From Alphaproteobacteria bacterium (GTDB lineage Bacteria > Pseudomonadota > Alphaproteobacteria > Rickettsiales > UBA8987): 6,940 bases of DNA. Position 1 is the stretch's first letter, and each line of letters opens with the position of its first letter. The translations under genes and the position numbers were made by a program. Under the pieces are notes generated by a model. It did no database searches. It saw only the letters and a program-made list of their open reading frames with translations, and was not told where the DNA came from. Location: the NCBI GenBank assembly GCA_023269645.1, contig JAHFPR010000010.1, forward strand, positions 1-6,940, in the 5' to 3' direction. Positions 1 through 5,088 of this stretch are shown here, piece by piece.

Positions 1-508
1 AAAGCGCCAGCCCGCCGGTGGAGGAAATAATCCGCTTTTCATCACTTTCCACGCCCGGCAGCGGAGTCACTTCCGAGCCGGTCGCAAGGATAATATGCTT
101 CGCCTTCAGCGATTCCGGTGCGCCCTTCCCGTCCGGCTTCACCGCCACTTCGCCTTTCCCCAGCACGATGCCGTGGCCGAAATAGCGCGTCACCTTGTTT
201 TTAGCGAACAGCCCGTCAATACCCTTGCAGAGATCGGCCACCACATTTTCCTTCCGCTTCATCATGGCAGCGAGGTCGAGCGTGATGGTTCCGGTGATGC
301 CGTGCGCCGCGCCGTGGCTGGCTTCCTCGAACAGGTGCGAGGAATGCAGCAGTGCCTTGGAGGGGATGCACCCCACGTTCAGGCAGGTTCCGCCGAGCGT
401 CTTGCGTTTTTCCACGCAGGCCGTTTTGAAACCAAGCTGCGCCGCGCGTATCGCCGCCACATAACCGCCCGGCCCGCCGCCGATCACCACCACATCAAAT
501 TCCGTCAT
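1..508 (-). CDS. lpdA: Dihydrolipoamide dehydrogenase (E3), N-terminal part, 3' end outside the window
   Basis: FAD-dependent pyridine nucleotide-disulfide oxidoreductase. The family reoxidises the dihydrolipoyl arm of 2-oxoacid dehydrogenase complexes (and glycine cleavage) with NAD+ in the cytoplasm. Reading the minus strand from the ATG at 508 gives 169 residues before the window edge. The start MTEFDVVVIGGGPGGY is the FAD-binding Rossmann motif GxGxxG (about residues 6-20). GGTCLNVGCIPSK (about 39-51) carries the redox-active cysteine pair Cys42/Cys47, and ATGSEV near residue 145 is the conserved strand that closes the first FAD segment. The family is usually about 465 residues, so roughly a third is visible. 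A purine-rich GAGGCAAGG lies just before the ATG and supports this start. No acyltransferase gene is visible upstream, so here E3 appears to be first in its transcript; which complex it serves cannot be told. Identification is very secure. Confidence 0.97.
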   Translation of the reverse strand, partial: MTEFDVVVIGGGPGGYVAAIRAAQLGFKTACVEKRKTLGGTCLNVGCIPSKALLHSSHLFEEASHGAAHGITGTITLDLAAMMKRKENVVADLCKGIDGLFAKNKVTRYFGHGIVLGKGEVAVKPDGKGAPESLKAKHIILATGSEVTPLPGVESDEKRIISSTGGLAL

Positions 509-533
509 CCTTGCCTCATTTTTAAGATTATCC

Positions 534-563
534 TTTATAAACAAATGCACATCACAAGCGCAA
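534..563 (-). promoter_or_regulatory. Probable sigma-70-type promoter of lpd
   Basis: On the minus strand TTGCGC (558-563) is followed after 18 bases by TATAAA (534-539), about 26 bases before the lpd start codon. Both hexamers match the housekeeping consensus only in part, so this is an inference from position and spacing. The rest of the 509-726 spacer holds a C-rich run with a short palindrome (CCCGC-AG-GCGGG, 608-619) and nothing that reads as a gene. Confidence 0.4.
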
Positions 564-726
564 GCGGCAAGTTACGCAGGGCTGCTCCGTTTCTCCTCCC
601 CCCCTCCCCCGCAGGCGGGTGCGGAAAGGCATAAAGCACGGCACTGCGCCGTATCGGGACAATGCATCTTCTTCCTGTTTCGCGCCTATATTATTCATCT
701 CTTTGTAATTCCTTAGAAAATCCTGT

Positions 727-742
727 TGGCACGGGGCTTGCA
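727..742 (+). promoter_or_regulatory. Sigma-54 (RpoN) -24/-12 promoter
   Basis: The sequence is TGGCACG (727-733), four bases, then TTGCA (738-742). This matches the RpoN consensus TGGCACG-N4-TTGCW at every defined position. The invariant GG (728-729) and GC (740-741) have the required 10-base spacing. The start of transcription would fall near 753, leaving a leader of about 50 bases before the ATG at 802. Sigma-54 promoters need an enhancer-binding ATPase. A small inverted repeat ACGGC-N5-GCCGT at 638-652, roughly 100-115 bases upstream of the predicted start, is well placed for one but matches no activator site I recognise. A 6-base stem (GCTTTC-TGGT-GAAAGC, 745-760) overlaps the expected start region. 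Confidence 0.8.
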
Positions 743-801
743 ACGCTTTCTGGTGAAAGCACCGTCAAGATTCTGATGAACGCATAAAAAGGAGCGCGCA
801 C

Positions 802-1227
802 ATGAAAAATCGCCATGAACTTCAGGAACTCGGCATCAGCCAGATCCAGGTCATCCACCGCTTTTTCGACCTGAAGATAGAGGTGCTGTTCGCCGTGCTG
901 CGCTCCGGGGATAGCGACCGGCTCATTGAAATACAGGAGGCCATCGGCGCGGTTGACCGGATTCTCGCGCGCTTGTTCACCCACCTGCAGCCCCGCGCCC
1001 GCGAAGGTTCCGCCGCCCGCACGCTCCGGCTGCGCGGCTGCGACGCGCTCACGCGGGAAGCCGGGTGCGCCATCCGCGCCGCGCGGGAAAAAGTGGCGGC
1101 ACTGCCGGATCATATCTCTCCGCAGCATTATACACGCGGCGAGCAGGAGGCGATTATCGTGCTGGCGGAAAGTCTGTGTTCCATCCTCGATTCGGATTTG
1201 TATTTAGTTTCCGGCGGCAGTATCTAA
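802..1227 (+). CDS. Unrecognised 141-residue helical protein under a sigma-54 promoter
   Basis: I do not recognise this protein. It is 141 residues, rich in Arg, Ala, Leu and Ile, with no signal peptide or membrane segment, and reads as almost entirely helical. Residues about 1-65 form an amphipathic stretch (ELQELGISQIQVIHRFFDL and on to the RLFTHLQP region), followed by an Arg-rich middle with several charged turns and a hydrophobic C-terminal helix (EAIIVLAESLCSILDSDLYL). Cysteines are few. The start is firm: AAGGAG at 789-794 sits seven bases before the ATG. It is the first gene after the sigma-54 promoter and lies 28 bases ahead of the 5-formyltetrahydrofolate cyclo-ligase gene, so the two are probably one operon. 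The position before 5-FCL is where many proteobacteria have zapA, but length and sequence do not look like ZapA. Chaperone-like or adaptor roles typical of small RpoN-controlled proteins are possible but unsupported. Confidence 0.8.
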   Translation: MKNRHELQELGISQIQVIHRFFDLKIEVLFAVLRSGDSDRLIEIQEAIGAVDRILARLFTHLQPRAREGSAARTLRLRGCDALTREAGCAIRAAREKVAALPDHISPQHYTRGEQEAIIVLAESLCSILDSDLYLVSGGSI

Positions 1228-1255
1228 TAGGAAGACAATCCCGCCACGGAGCACC

Positions 1256-1849
1256 ATGCCTGCCCGGACTGAAATTACCGCACAGAAATCCGAAATGCGC
1301 CAACGCATGATCGCGGCGCGCGCCCGCATCCCCGCACGCACCGCCAAACGCGCGGCGCAGGAAATCTCGCGCCAGTTCATGGGAAGCATCCCCGTGAAAA
1401 AATGGGACATTATCGGCGGCTACTGGCCGATGACGGGCGAGGTGGATACCGTGATGCTGCTGGAGGCACTCGCGGAACAGGGACATAAAGTCACGCTTCC
1501 GGTGGCGAAAAAACGCGGGGAACCGCTCATTTTCCGGGAATGGAGGCCGGGATTGCCGCTCATCCGGAACCCGGAACTAAAAATCCAGGAACCGCCCAAA
1601 GGCGCGCAGGAGCTTACCCCCACGCTGCTGATCGTGCCGCTGCTTGCGTTCGACGCGGCAGGCTATCGGCTTGGCTTCGGCGCGGGATTTTATGACCGCA
1701 CCCTGGCCGCGCTCGCCGGGAAACCCCTGTTCACCGTGGGGCTGGCCTATGCGCGCCAGCAGGTAGGCTATGTGCCGCGCGAACCCCACGACCACCCGCT
1801 TGATTGTATCATCACCGAAAAACGCGCGCTGATAACGGCGGAAAGCTAA
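1256..1849 (+). CDS. ygfA: 5-formyltetrahydrofolate cyclo-ligase (5,10-methenyltetrahydrofolate synthetase)
   Basis: The family catalyses ATP-dependent conversion of 5-formyl-THF (folinic acid) to 5,10-methenyl-THF, returning a stored folate to the one-carbon pool; the enzyme is cytoplasmic. The 197-residue length is typical. Family motifs are present in order: the basic N-terminal helix (QKSEMRQRM) that contributes to ATP binding; GGYWPMTGEVD near residue 54-64; the PLLAFD strand near 128; the hallmark glycine-rich GYRLGFGAGFYDR (136-148); and the C-terminal HDHPLD segment (178-183). The start is chosen at 1256, with GGAG (1248-1251) four bases before it; this is close spacing but usable. 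It follows the unknown gene after 28 bases and is probably transcribed from the same sigma-54 promoter, which would be unusual for a folate housekeeping enzyme. A terminator-like hairpin lies downstream at 2003-2029. Confidence 0.95.
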   Translation: MPARTEITAQKSEMRQRMIAARARIPARTAKRAAQEISRQFMGSIPVKKWDIIGGYWPMTGEVDTVMLLEALAEQGHKVTLPVAKKRGEPLIFREWRPGLPLIRNPELKIQEPPKGAQELTPTLLIVPLLAFDAAGYRLGFGAGFYDRTLAALAGKPLFTVGLAYARQQVGYVPREPHDHPLDCIITEKRALITAES

Positions 1850-1890
1850 GGCATTTTTGATTGAATCATGCGCTGGAAACAGGGTATCCC

Positions 1891-1916
1891 GTCATACCCG
1901 CTTGTGCCGGGATGAC
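1891..1916. repeat. GTCATNCCCG-type palindromic repeat
   Basis: GTCATACCCGC (1891-1901), a four-base loop, then GCCGGGATGAC (1906-1916). Nine of eleven positions pair. Palindromes built on GTCATCCCGG/CCGGGATGAC are common dispersed intergenic repeats in several alphaproteobacterial genomes, from general knowledge. The first nine bases recur at 2035-2043 as a single arm. Confidence 0.6.
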
Positions 1917-1950
1917 AGTACGCCCCAAGCGGCGGGGAATTATAGTGTTT

Positions 1951-1981
1951 CCAAATAATATTCTTACAAAATATTATTTGG
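1951..1981. repeat. AT-rich perfect inverted repeat
   Basis: CCAAATAATATT (1951-1962) and AATATTATTTGG (1970-1981) are exact reverse complements separated by seven bases. The arms are strikingly AT-rich compared with the flanking DNA. It could be part of the surrounding repeat cluster, a transcript 3'-end stem, or a protein-binding palindrome; position in a convergent gap favours the first two. Confidence 0.65.
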
Positions 1982-2002
1982 CATACGCCGCCTCCGGCGC
2001 GG

Positions 2003-2029
2003 AAAACCAACTCTTTCGGAGTTGGTTTT
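2003..2029. terminator. Bidirectional intrinsic terminator-like hairpin
   Basis: AAAACCAACTC (2003-2013), a five-base loop TTTCG, then GAGTTGGTTTT (2019-2029): eleven perfect pairs, with an A-run on one side and a T-run on the other, so each strand has a U-tract after the stem. It lies between two convergent genes ending at 1849 and 2073 and can serve both. The stem core is seven pairs with moderate GC and the U-tract is only four long, so strength is uncertain. Confidence 0.6.
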
Positions 2030-2072
2030 CATAGTCATACCCACAAGAGCTTAAATCAAAAATGCTCTGGCA

Positions 2073-2927
2073 TCACCGCGCGGGGCTGTTATCCGCACCC
2101 TGCTGCAGGAACTGGTCAATGTGCTTCTCCCCCACCGCGCTCAGAAATATTTTCGCTTCGTCGGTCACTTCCAGGTTGGCGATCACATCCTCCCGATGGT
2201 GGGGCGGGAGCAAATCAAGCCACAGCCTGCCTTCCAGGCTGATTTCCGCACTAACCTGAAGGTCATCAGGAGAATGCGGCTTGGCGGTGAGTGCCGGGTC
2301 TTTCAGAAACTGGCTGGTGGCATACCGGAAAGCGAGGGGCGTAATTTCCGGGGTCATCGCGCGGAGTTTCCTGCCGCTATCCGGCCTGGCGAGAAACTCC
2401 AGGGATTTCGCCAGCACCTTCGCGAATCTTTCGCGCGCGCCTTCCGTGTGTTCCAGTTGCTCCAGCATCGCGTTCTCTATCGCGCCGATACGGATGAAGG
2501 TGCATTCTCCCTCGCGCTCCGGCGGGATGATGGCAATATTATTGCCGTCTTCGCCATATGGGATGGTGGTGGTTTCCCCCGTCAGCGCGGCGATAACTTC
2601 CTGCAGGTTCCACCGGACACGTTCGGTTTCGGGGTATGCCCAGGCTCCGGTGTGCAGAACTCCGATGGGCAGATCGGCAGCGGCAGCTTCCTCTGCCGGG
2701 GCTTGGGGCACATCAAAGGAGCGCGGCGGCGCGCCGGTGATTCTTTCCAGTGTCATGTCCGCGCGCCCCAGCATAGCCATCAGGCGGCGTTCCGCTTCCT
2801 GCGTGTCGGCACTGCGGAATTCTATATCTTCCCAGATCACCTCCCGCACGTCGCTTTGCGGATGTGGCGGCGCATCCCCGGAATTATCGGGGTTCGGGGC
2901 GGGAGCAACAGGTGGTTTGTTTGCCAT
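2073..2927 (-). CDS. Unrecognised 284-residue acidic soluble protein, downstream of the prepilin gene
   Basis: I do not recognise a family. The protein has a Pro/Asp-rich, probably disordered N-terminus (residues about 1-25), an acidic stretch (REVIWEDIEFRSADTQEAERRL), a low-complexity Ala/Glu/Pro linker near residue 75-85, and then a folded-looking region with alternating strands and helices (ALTGETTTIPYGEDGNNIAI onward) to the end. There is no signal peptide or membrane segment, so it is probably cytoplasmic. The minus strand is chosen over the longer plus-strand frame through this region because this translation has ordinary residue composition while the other is rich in Arg, Gly and Phe. 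No clear Shine-Dalgarno precedes the ATG at 2927. The gap to the prepilin gene stop is 79 bases and both genes point the same way, so co-transcription and a shared role are plausible but unproven. Confidence 0.75.
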   Translation of the reverse strand: MANKPPVAPAPNPDNSGDAPPHPQSDVREVIWEDIEFRSADTQEAERRLMAMLGRADMTLERITGAPPRSFDVPQAPAEEAAAADLPIGVLHTGAWAYPETERVRWNLQEVIAALTGETTTIPYGEDGNNIAIIPPEREGECTFIRIGAIENAMLEQLEHTEGARERFAKVLAKSLEFLARPDSGRKLRAMTPEITPLAFRYATSQFLKDPALTAKPHSPDDLQVSAEISLEGRLWLDLLPPHHREDVIANLEVTDEAKIFLSAVGEKHIDQFLQQGADNSPAR

Positions 2928-3006
2928 AGCGGGAATTCTAGCACGGCAGCGGTTAAGGAATTGTTAATACTGCCCCATCAATCGTGCATTCTGATACAGC
3001 CACCTG

Positions 3007-3903
3007 TCAGTAATCCAGCAAAAAATAAACCTGACAGCCGGGTTCCGTTTCGGTGGTTTTATAGGTAATGGGGGATGCGCTCGGCCAGGGGGCTGAACGG
3101 CAGACTCTGGCGACACCTGCCTGCGCCCATCCATCCCACCCCTGATCCGCCTGCACCTTGCCGGAGGTCGGCATTCCGTCATCTGTTTTTTTATCAATGT
3201 AGGCCGCATCCTGGGCACTTAGGGATGCGCCCGTATAGTGCCAGCAACCATCACAGATGTGCGTGCCATAGATAAGCGCGTGGCCGACATAGCCGTGTAT
3301 GCTGCCCCCCCAGACGAAATCGCTGTCGCTTGTATGGCCAACGCTCCACCCCCGGCGCTCAAAGGCCTTGGAGCCTGGTATAACCTGCATGGGACATCCC
3401 CCGTAATCACCATAATGCCCGCAATCCCCGATGGCGATCTCGTGATCTTCGCTAATGGTGAATTTATCGGGAATCAGCCCGGCCAGCGACAAATGCCGCC
3501 ACGCGAGAATATACCCGGACTGATTAGTGCCCTGCCCATCGAGTATGCCGTTGCCATTGCCGTTGCAACCAGATTCAAATTCATCCTGCAACGCGGGATC
3601 CCTGCCGCTACCCAGATCCGCGCAACCTGTCTTCCAGTATGCCCAGGCGTTGGGAAAATCGCCGGGCATATAATTATTGTATTGCAGTTTGAAGCTCTTG
3701 ATGGCGATCTTATAGTTATTGGCTTCCGTGACAACCTTCTGCAACCGGCTCTGCTTGACGAGGGATTGCCCGCCGATGATGGCCGCGACGATCAGCGCAA
3801 TCGCCACCAGCACGATGGACATCTCAATGAGCGTGAAGCCCTGCTTTCGTTCCGTTCTGGCTTTTCGCGGGGGCGTGTGGTACATACGCCCTGATTTTAC
3901 CAT
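3007..3903 (-). CDS. Type IV prepilin / type II secretion pseudopilin-like protein
   Basis: The N-terminus carries the class III signal: basic leader ending KQG, cleavage before Phe, then FTLIEMSIVLVAIALIVAAIIGG (hydrophobic helix, residues 23-45) with the conserved Glu at +5 (E27) needed for methylation and assembly. Prepilin peptidase would cleave between G22 and F23 (numbering from the ATG at 3903). After the helix come an amphipathic segment, a YNNYMPGDFPN motif (75-85), an NGNGNG loop (114-119) resembling a calcium-binding turn, and several cysteines toward the C-terminus that may form disulfides outside the cell. At 298 residues it is large for a major pilin and fits a minor pilin or pseudopilin. 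The start is uncertain: an ATG at 3885 gives a 16-residue leader, fits a promoter at 3894-3922, and is at least as likely as 3903, which lacks a Shine-Dalgarno. No assembly ATPase, peptidase or platform gene is nearby. Confidence 0.88.
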   Translation of the reverse strand: MVKSGRMYHTPPRKARTERKQGFTLIEMSIVLVAIALIVAAIIGGQSLVKQSRLQKVVTEANNYKIAIKSFKLQYNNYMPGDFPNAWAYWKTGCADLGSGRDPALQDEFESGCNGNGNGILDGQGTNQSGYILAWRHLSLAGLIPDKFTISEDHEIAIGDCGHYGDYGGCPMQVIPGSKAFERRGWSVGHTSDSDFVWGGSIHGYVGHALIYGTHICDGCWHYTGASLSAQDAAYIDKKTDDGMPTSGKVQADQGWDGWAQAGVARVCRSAPWPSASPITYKTTETEPGCQVYFLLDY

Positions 3904-3922
3904 TCAGGACGATGAAATGCAA
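3894..3922 (-). promoter_or_regulatory. Possible promoter of the prepilin gene, -35 over the rluC start codon
   Basis: On the minus strand TTGCAT (3917-3922) is followed after exactly 17 bases by TAAAAT (3894-3899). Transcription would begin near 3887, only a couple of bases before the ATG at 3885. If real, the prepilin transcript is leaderless or nearly so and must start at 3885, and the -35 hexamer includes the rluC start codon. The hexamers are reasonable but the evidence is pattern only. Confidence 0.35.
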
Positions 3923-4969
3923 GAAAACACCGGAAAAGGAAAGCCAGCGGCTTATGCGCTGTTTCGCGTGGCGGAGGCGGAGGCCGGCATCCGGCTGGAC
4001 AAGTGGGTGAAGAAGCATCACCCCATCCCCCAGAGTTTGCTGCAGAAGCTGCTCCGCAAAGGGGCTATCCGCGTGAACGGCAAGCGCGCCAAGGCCGATA
4101 TGCCGCTCCCCGCCGGGGCGGAGGTGAAGCTCCCCTCTGTGAAAAAAGGCCCCGCGCCGCAGCGGGCGGTGAAGCCCGTTTCGCCTAAGGATGTTTCCAA
4201 ACACATCACGGACAGGATTATCTACGAAGATCAGTATTTTATCGCCATCAACAAACTGCCGGGCATCGCCGTGCAGGGCGGCACGAAGGTGGGAATGTCC
4301 ATTGATGGATTGTTACAGGGGATGGGTGGACAGGGAGCAGGGAGCAAGGAGCAGGGAGCAAAAGAAAACCAGAACGCTCCCTGCTCCCTGCCCCCTGCTC
4401 CCTCCTTCCGCCTCACCCACCGCCTGGATAAAGATACCGGCGGTGTGCTGCTGATCGCAAAATCGCGCGCCGCCGCAGAAACGGCCACCAAAGCCTTCAA
4501 GTCGCGGGAGTTCGAGAAGGTCTATTGGGCGGTGGTGATGGGTTGCCCCGCTGTGCGCGAGGGAACAATCAATCTGCCGCTCTCCACCGCCGACGAAAGC
4601 GGTAACGAGGAAAAAACCGTCGTGGATAAGGAAAACGGCAAATACGCCCTCACCAACTACCGTGTGCGGGAAACGGCGGGCAGGAAGTTCTCGTGGCTGG
4701 AGGTGTATCCGGAAACCGGGCGCAAGCATCAGATCCGCGCGCATCTGGCCGCCATCGGCTACCCCATCGTGGGGGATTATAAATATGGCGGGGATGTAGC
4801 GTTCGTGGAGGGTTTTGCAGATGATCTGCACCTCCACGCCCGCTCCCTCGCCCACCCGGATCTTCTGGGGGAAGCCGGGCGCATTGAAGCACCGCTCTCC
4901 GGACATATGAAGGCAACCTGGAGCATGATGGGCTGGGACACGAAGTGGGGATTGGGGATTAGAGGTTAG
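3917..4969 (+). CDS. rluC: RluC-family 23S rRNA pseudouridine synthase with an in-frame palindromic insertion
   Basis: RluA-superfamily enzyme; RluC-type members isomerise uridines in 23S rRNA. Domains: an S4 RNA-binding domain at about residues 25-75 (GIRLDKWVKKHHP, then LLQKLLRKGAIRVNGKRAK), a linker, then the catalytic domain with the signature HRLDKDTGG (168-176), where D171 is the catalytic aspartate. PETGRKHQIRAHLAAIGYPI is the conserved uracil-pocket motif near the C-terminal third. The start at 3917 is preferred over the upstream frame because AGGA (3906-3909) lies seven bases before it and the S4 domain follows directly; length is 350 residues. Residues about 139-163 (GQGAGSKEQG through LPPAPS) are low-complexity and encoded by a 72-base palindrome, so they look like an insertion into a surface loop just before the active site. 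The last residues, WGLGIRG, are encoded by another repeat at 4947-5023. RluC versus a sister subfamily is not fully settled. Confidence 0.93.
   Translation: MQENTGKGKPAAYALFRVAEAEAGIRLDKWVKKHHPIPQSLLQKLLRKGAIRVNGKRAKADMPLPAGAEVKLPSVKKGPAPQRAVKPVSPKDVSKHITDRIIYEDQYFIAINKLPGIAVQGGTKVGMSIDGLLQGMGGQGAGSKEQGAKENQNAPCSLPPAPSFRLTHRLDKDTGGVLLIAKSRAAAETATKAFKSREFEKVYWAVVMGCPAVREGTINLPLSTADESGNEEKTVVDKENGKYALTNYRVRETAGRKFSWLEVYPETGRKHQIRAHLAAIGYPIVGDYKYGGDVAFVEGFADDLHLHARSLAHPDLLGEAGRIEAPLSGHMKATWSMMGWDTKWGLGIRG
4332..4403. repeat. 72-base palindromic repeat inserted in frame within rluC
   Basis: Two 28-base arms (4332-4359 and 4376-4403) are reverse complements at 26 of 28 positions, around a 16-base A-rich loop (4360-4375). 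Each arm is about four copies of the heptamer GGGAGCA or its complement. The length, 72 bases, equals 24 codons, and the reading frame of rluC continues through it. It encodes Gly/Ala/Gln/Pro-rich sequence between the LLQGMGG and FRLTHRLD segments, which are normally joined by a short loop in this family (from knowledge of the family). The transcript would contain a very stable hairpin in mid-gene. Confidence 0.85.
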
Positions 4970-5023
4970 GGGTTGGAAAAGCAAAAATCCATTAACTAAT
5001 TCCTAATCCCTAACCCCAGCCCC
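4947..5023. repeat. Imperfect G-rich/C-rich inverted repeat spanning the rluC stop codon
   Basis: The left side (4947-4976) is a run of GGGGATT/GGGGTTA-like units and the right side (about 4992-5023) is its imperfect complement (units such as CCTAATCCC and CTAACCCC). The arms need small gaps and G-T pairs to align. The rluC TAG at 4967-4969 lies inside the left arm, so the final codons of the gene come from the repeat. It may also act as the rluC 3' hairpin, since the pccB promoter follows directly. It resembles the heptamer-based repeat within rluC in design (short G-rich units, inverted) but not in sequence. Confidence 0.65.
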
Positions 5024-5029
5024 TAAAAC

Positions 5030-5058
5030 TTGCACTCTCCCTTCCCCTCTGCTATGAA
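5030..5058 (+). promoter_or_regulatory. Sigma-70-type promoter of pccB
   Basis: TTGCAC (5030-5035), 17 bases, then TATGAA (5053-5058, followed by T). Transcription would begin near 5065, giving a leader of about 24 bases that contains the AAGGA ribosome site (5078-5082). The spacing is optimal and the position directly follows the repeat at the rluC 3' end, so pccB probably has its own transcript. Confidence 0.55.
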
Positions 5059-5088
5059 TCCCCCCTTGTGACTGACCAAGGAAACGCT

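Larger units (their letters stand above)
1851..2065. repeat. Composite palindromic cluster bounded by a 15-base inverted repeat
   Basis: The convergent gap between the cyclo-ligase gene and the 2073-2927 gene is bounded by GCATTTTTGATTGAA (1851-1865) and its near-exact reverse complement TTAAATCAAAAATGC (2051-2065), 14 of 15 bases paired. Inside lie at least three further inverted repeats (separate entries), a small GC-rich one (CGCCG-CCTC-CGGCG, 1986-1999), and the nonamer GTCATACCC twice in direct orientation (1891-1899 and 2035-2043). There is no open reading frame of note. The 215-base size, terminal inverted repeats and nested palindromes recall a MITE-like or REP-type composite, but I see no target-site duplication, so mobile origin is inference only. 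Confidence 0.45.

Noticed and set aside
640..800. A 6S RNA or other structured RNA, since 6S RNA often lies near 5-FCL genes
   Set aside because: I see no long central-bulge hairpin; only a six-pair stem at 745-760 and a five-pair inverted repeat at 638-652, and the region is better explained by the sigma-54 promoter and leader.
1851..2065. A complete insertion sequence between the convergent genes
   Set aside because: There is no transposase frame in the 215 bases and no target-site duplication is visible; at most it is a non-autonomous element.
2121..3068. A 315-codon plus-strand open frame opposite the 2073-2927 gene
   Set aside because: Its translation is rich in Arg, Gly, Phe and His without domain motifs, has no good ribosome site, and runs into the intergenic space and the prepilin 3' end; the minus-strand frame has normal composition. 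It is an antisense shadow in GC-rich DNA.
3719..3916. Upstream extension of the rluC frame
   Set aside because: These 66 codons are antisense to the prepilin signal and helix, show no homology-like features, and the ATG at 3917 has a proper ribosome site right before the S4 domain.
4332..4403. CRISPR-like or tandem array reading of the GGGAGCA heptamers
   Set aside because: The units are contiguous heptamers in inverted arms around one loop, with no spacers of constant length; it is a palindromic element.
5068..5088. GTG start for pccB seven codons upstream
   Set aside because: The strong AAGGA site at 5078-5082 positions ribosomes at the ATG at 5089, and the predicted transcript start leaves almost no leader before the GTG.
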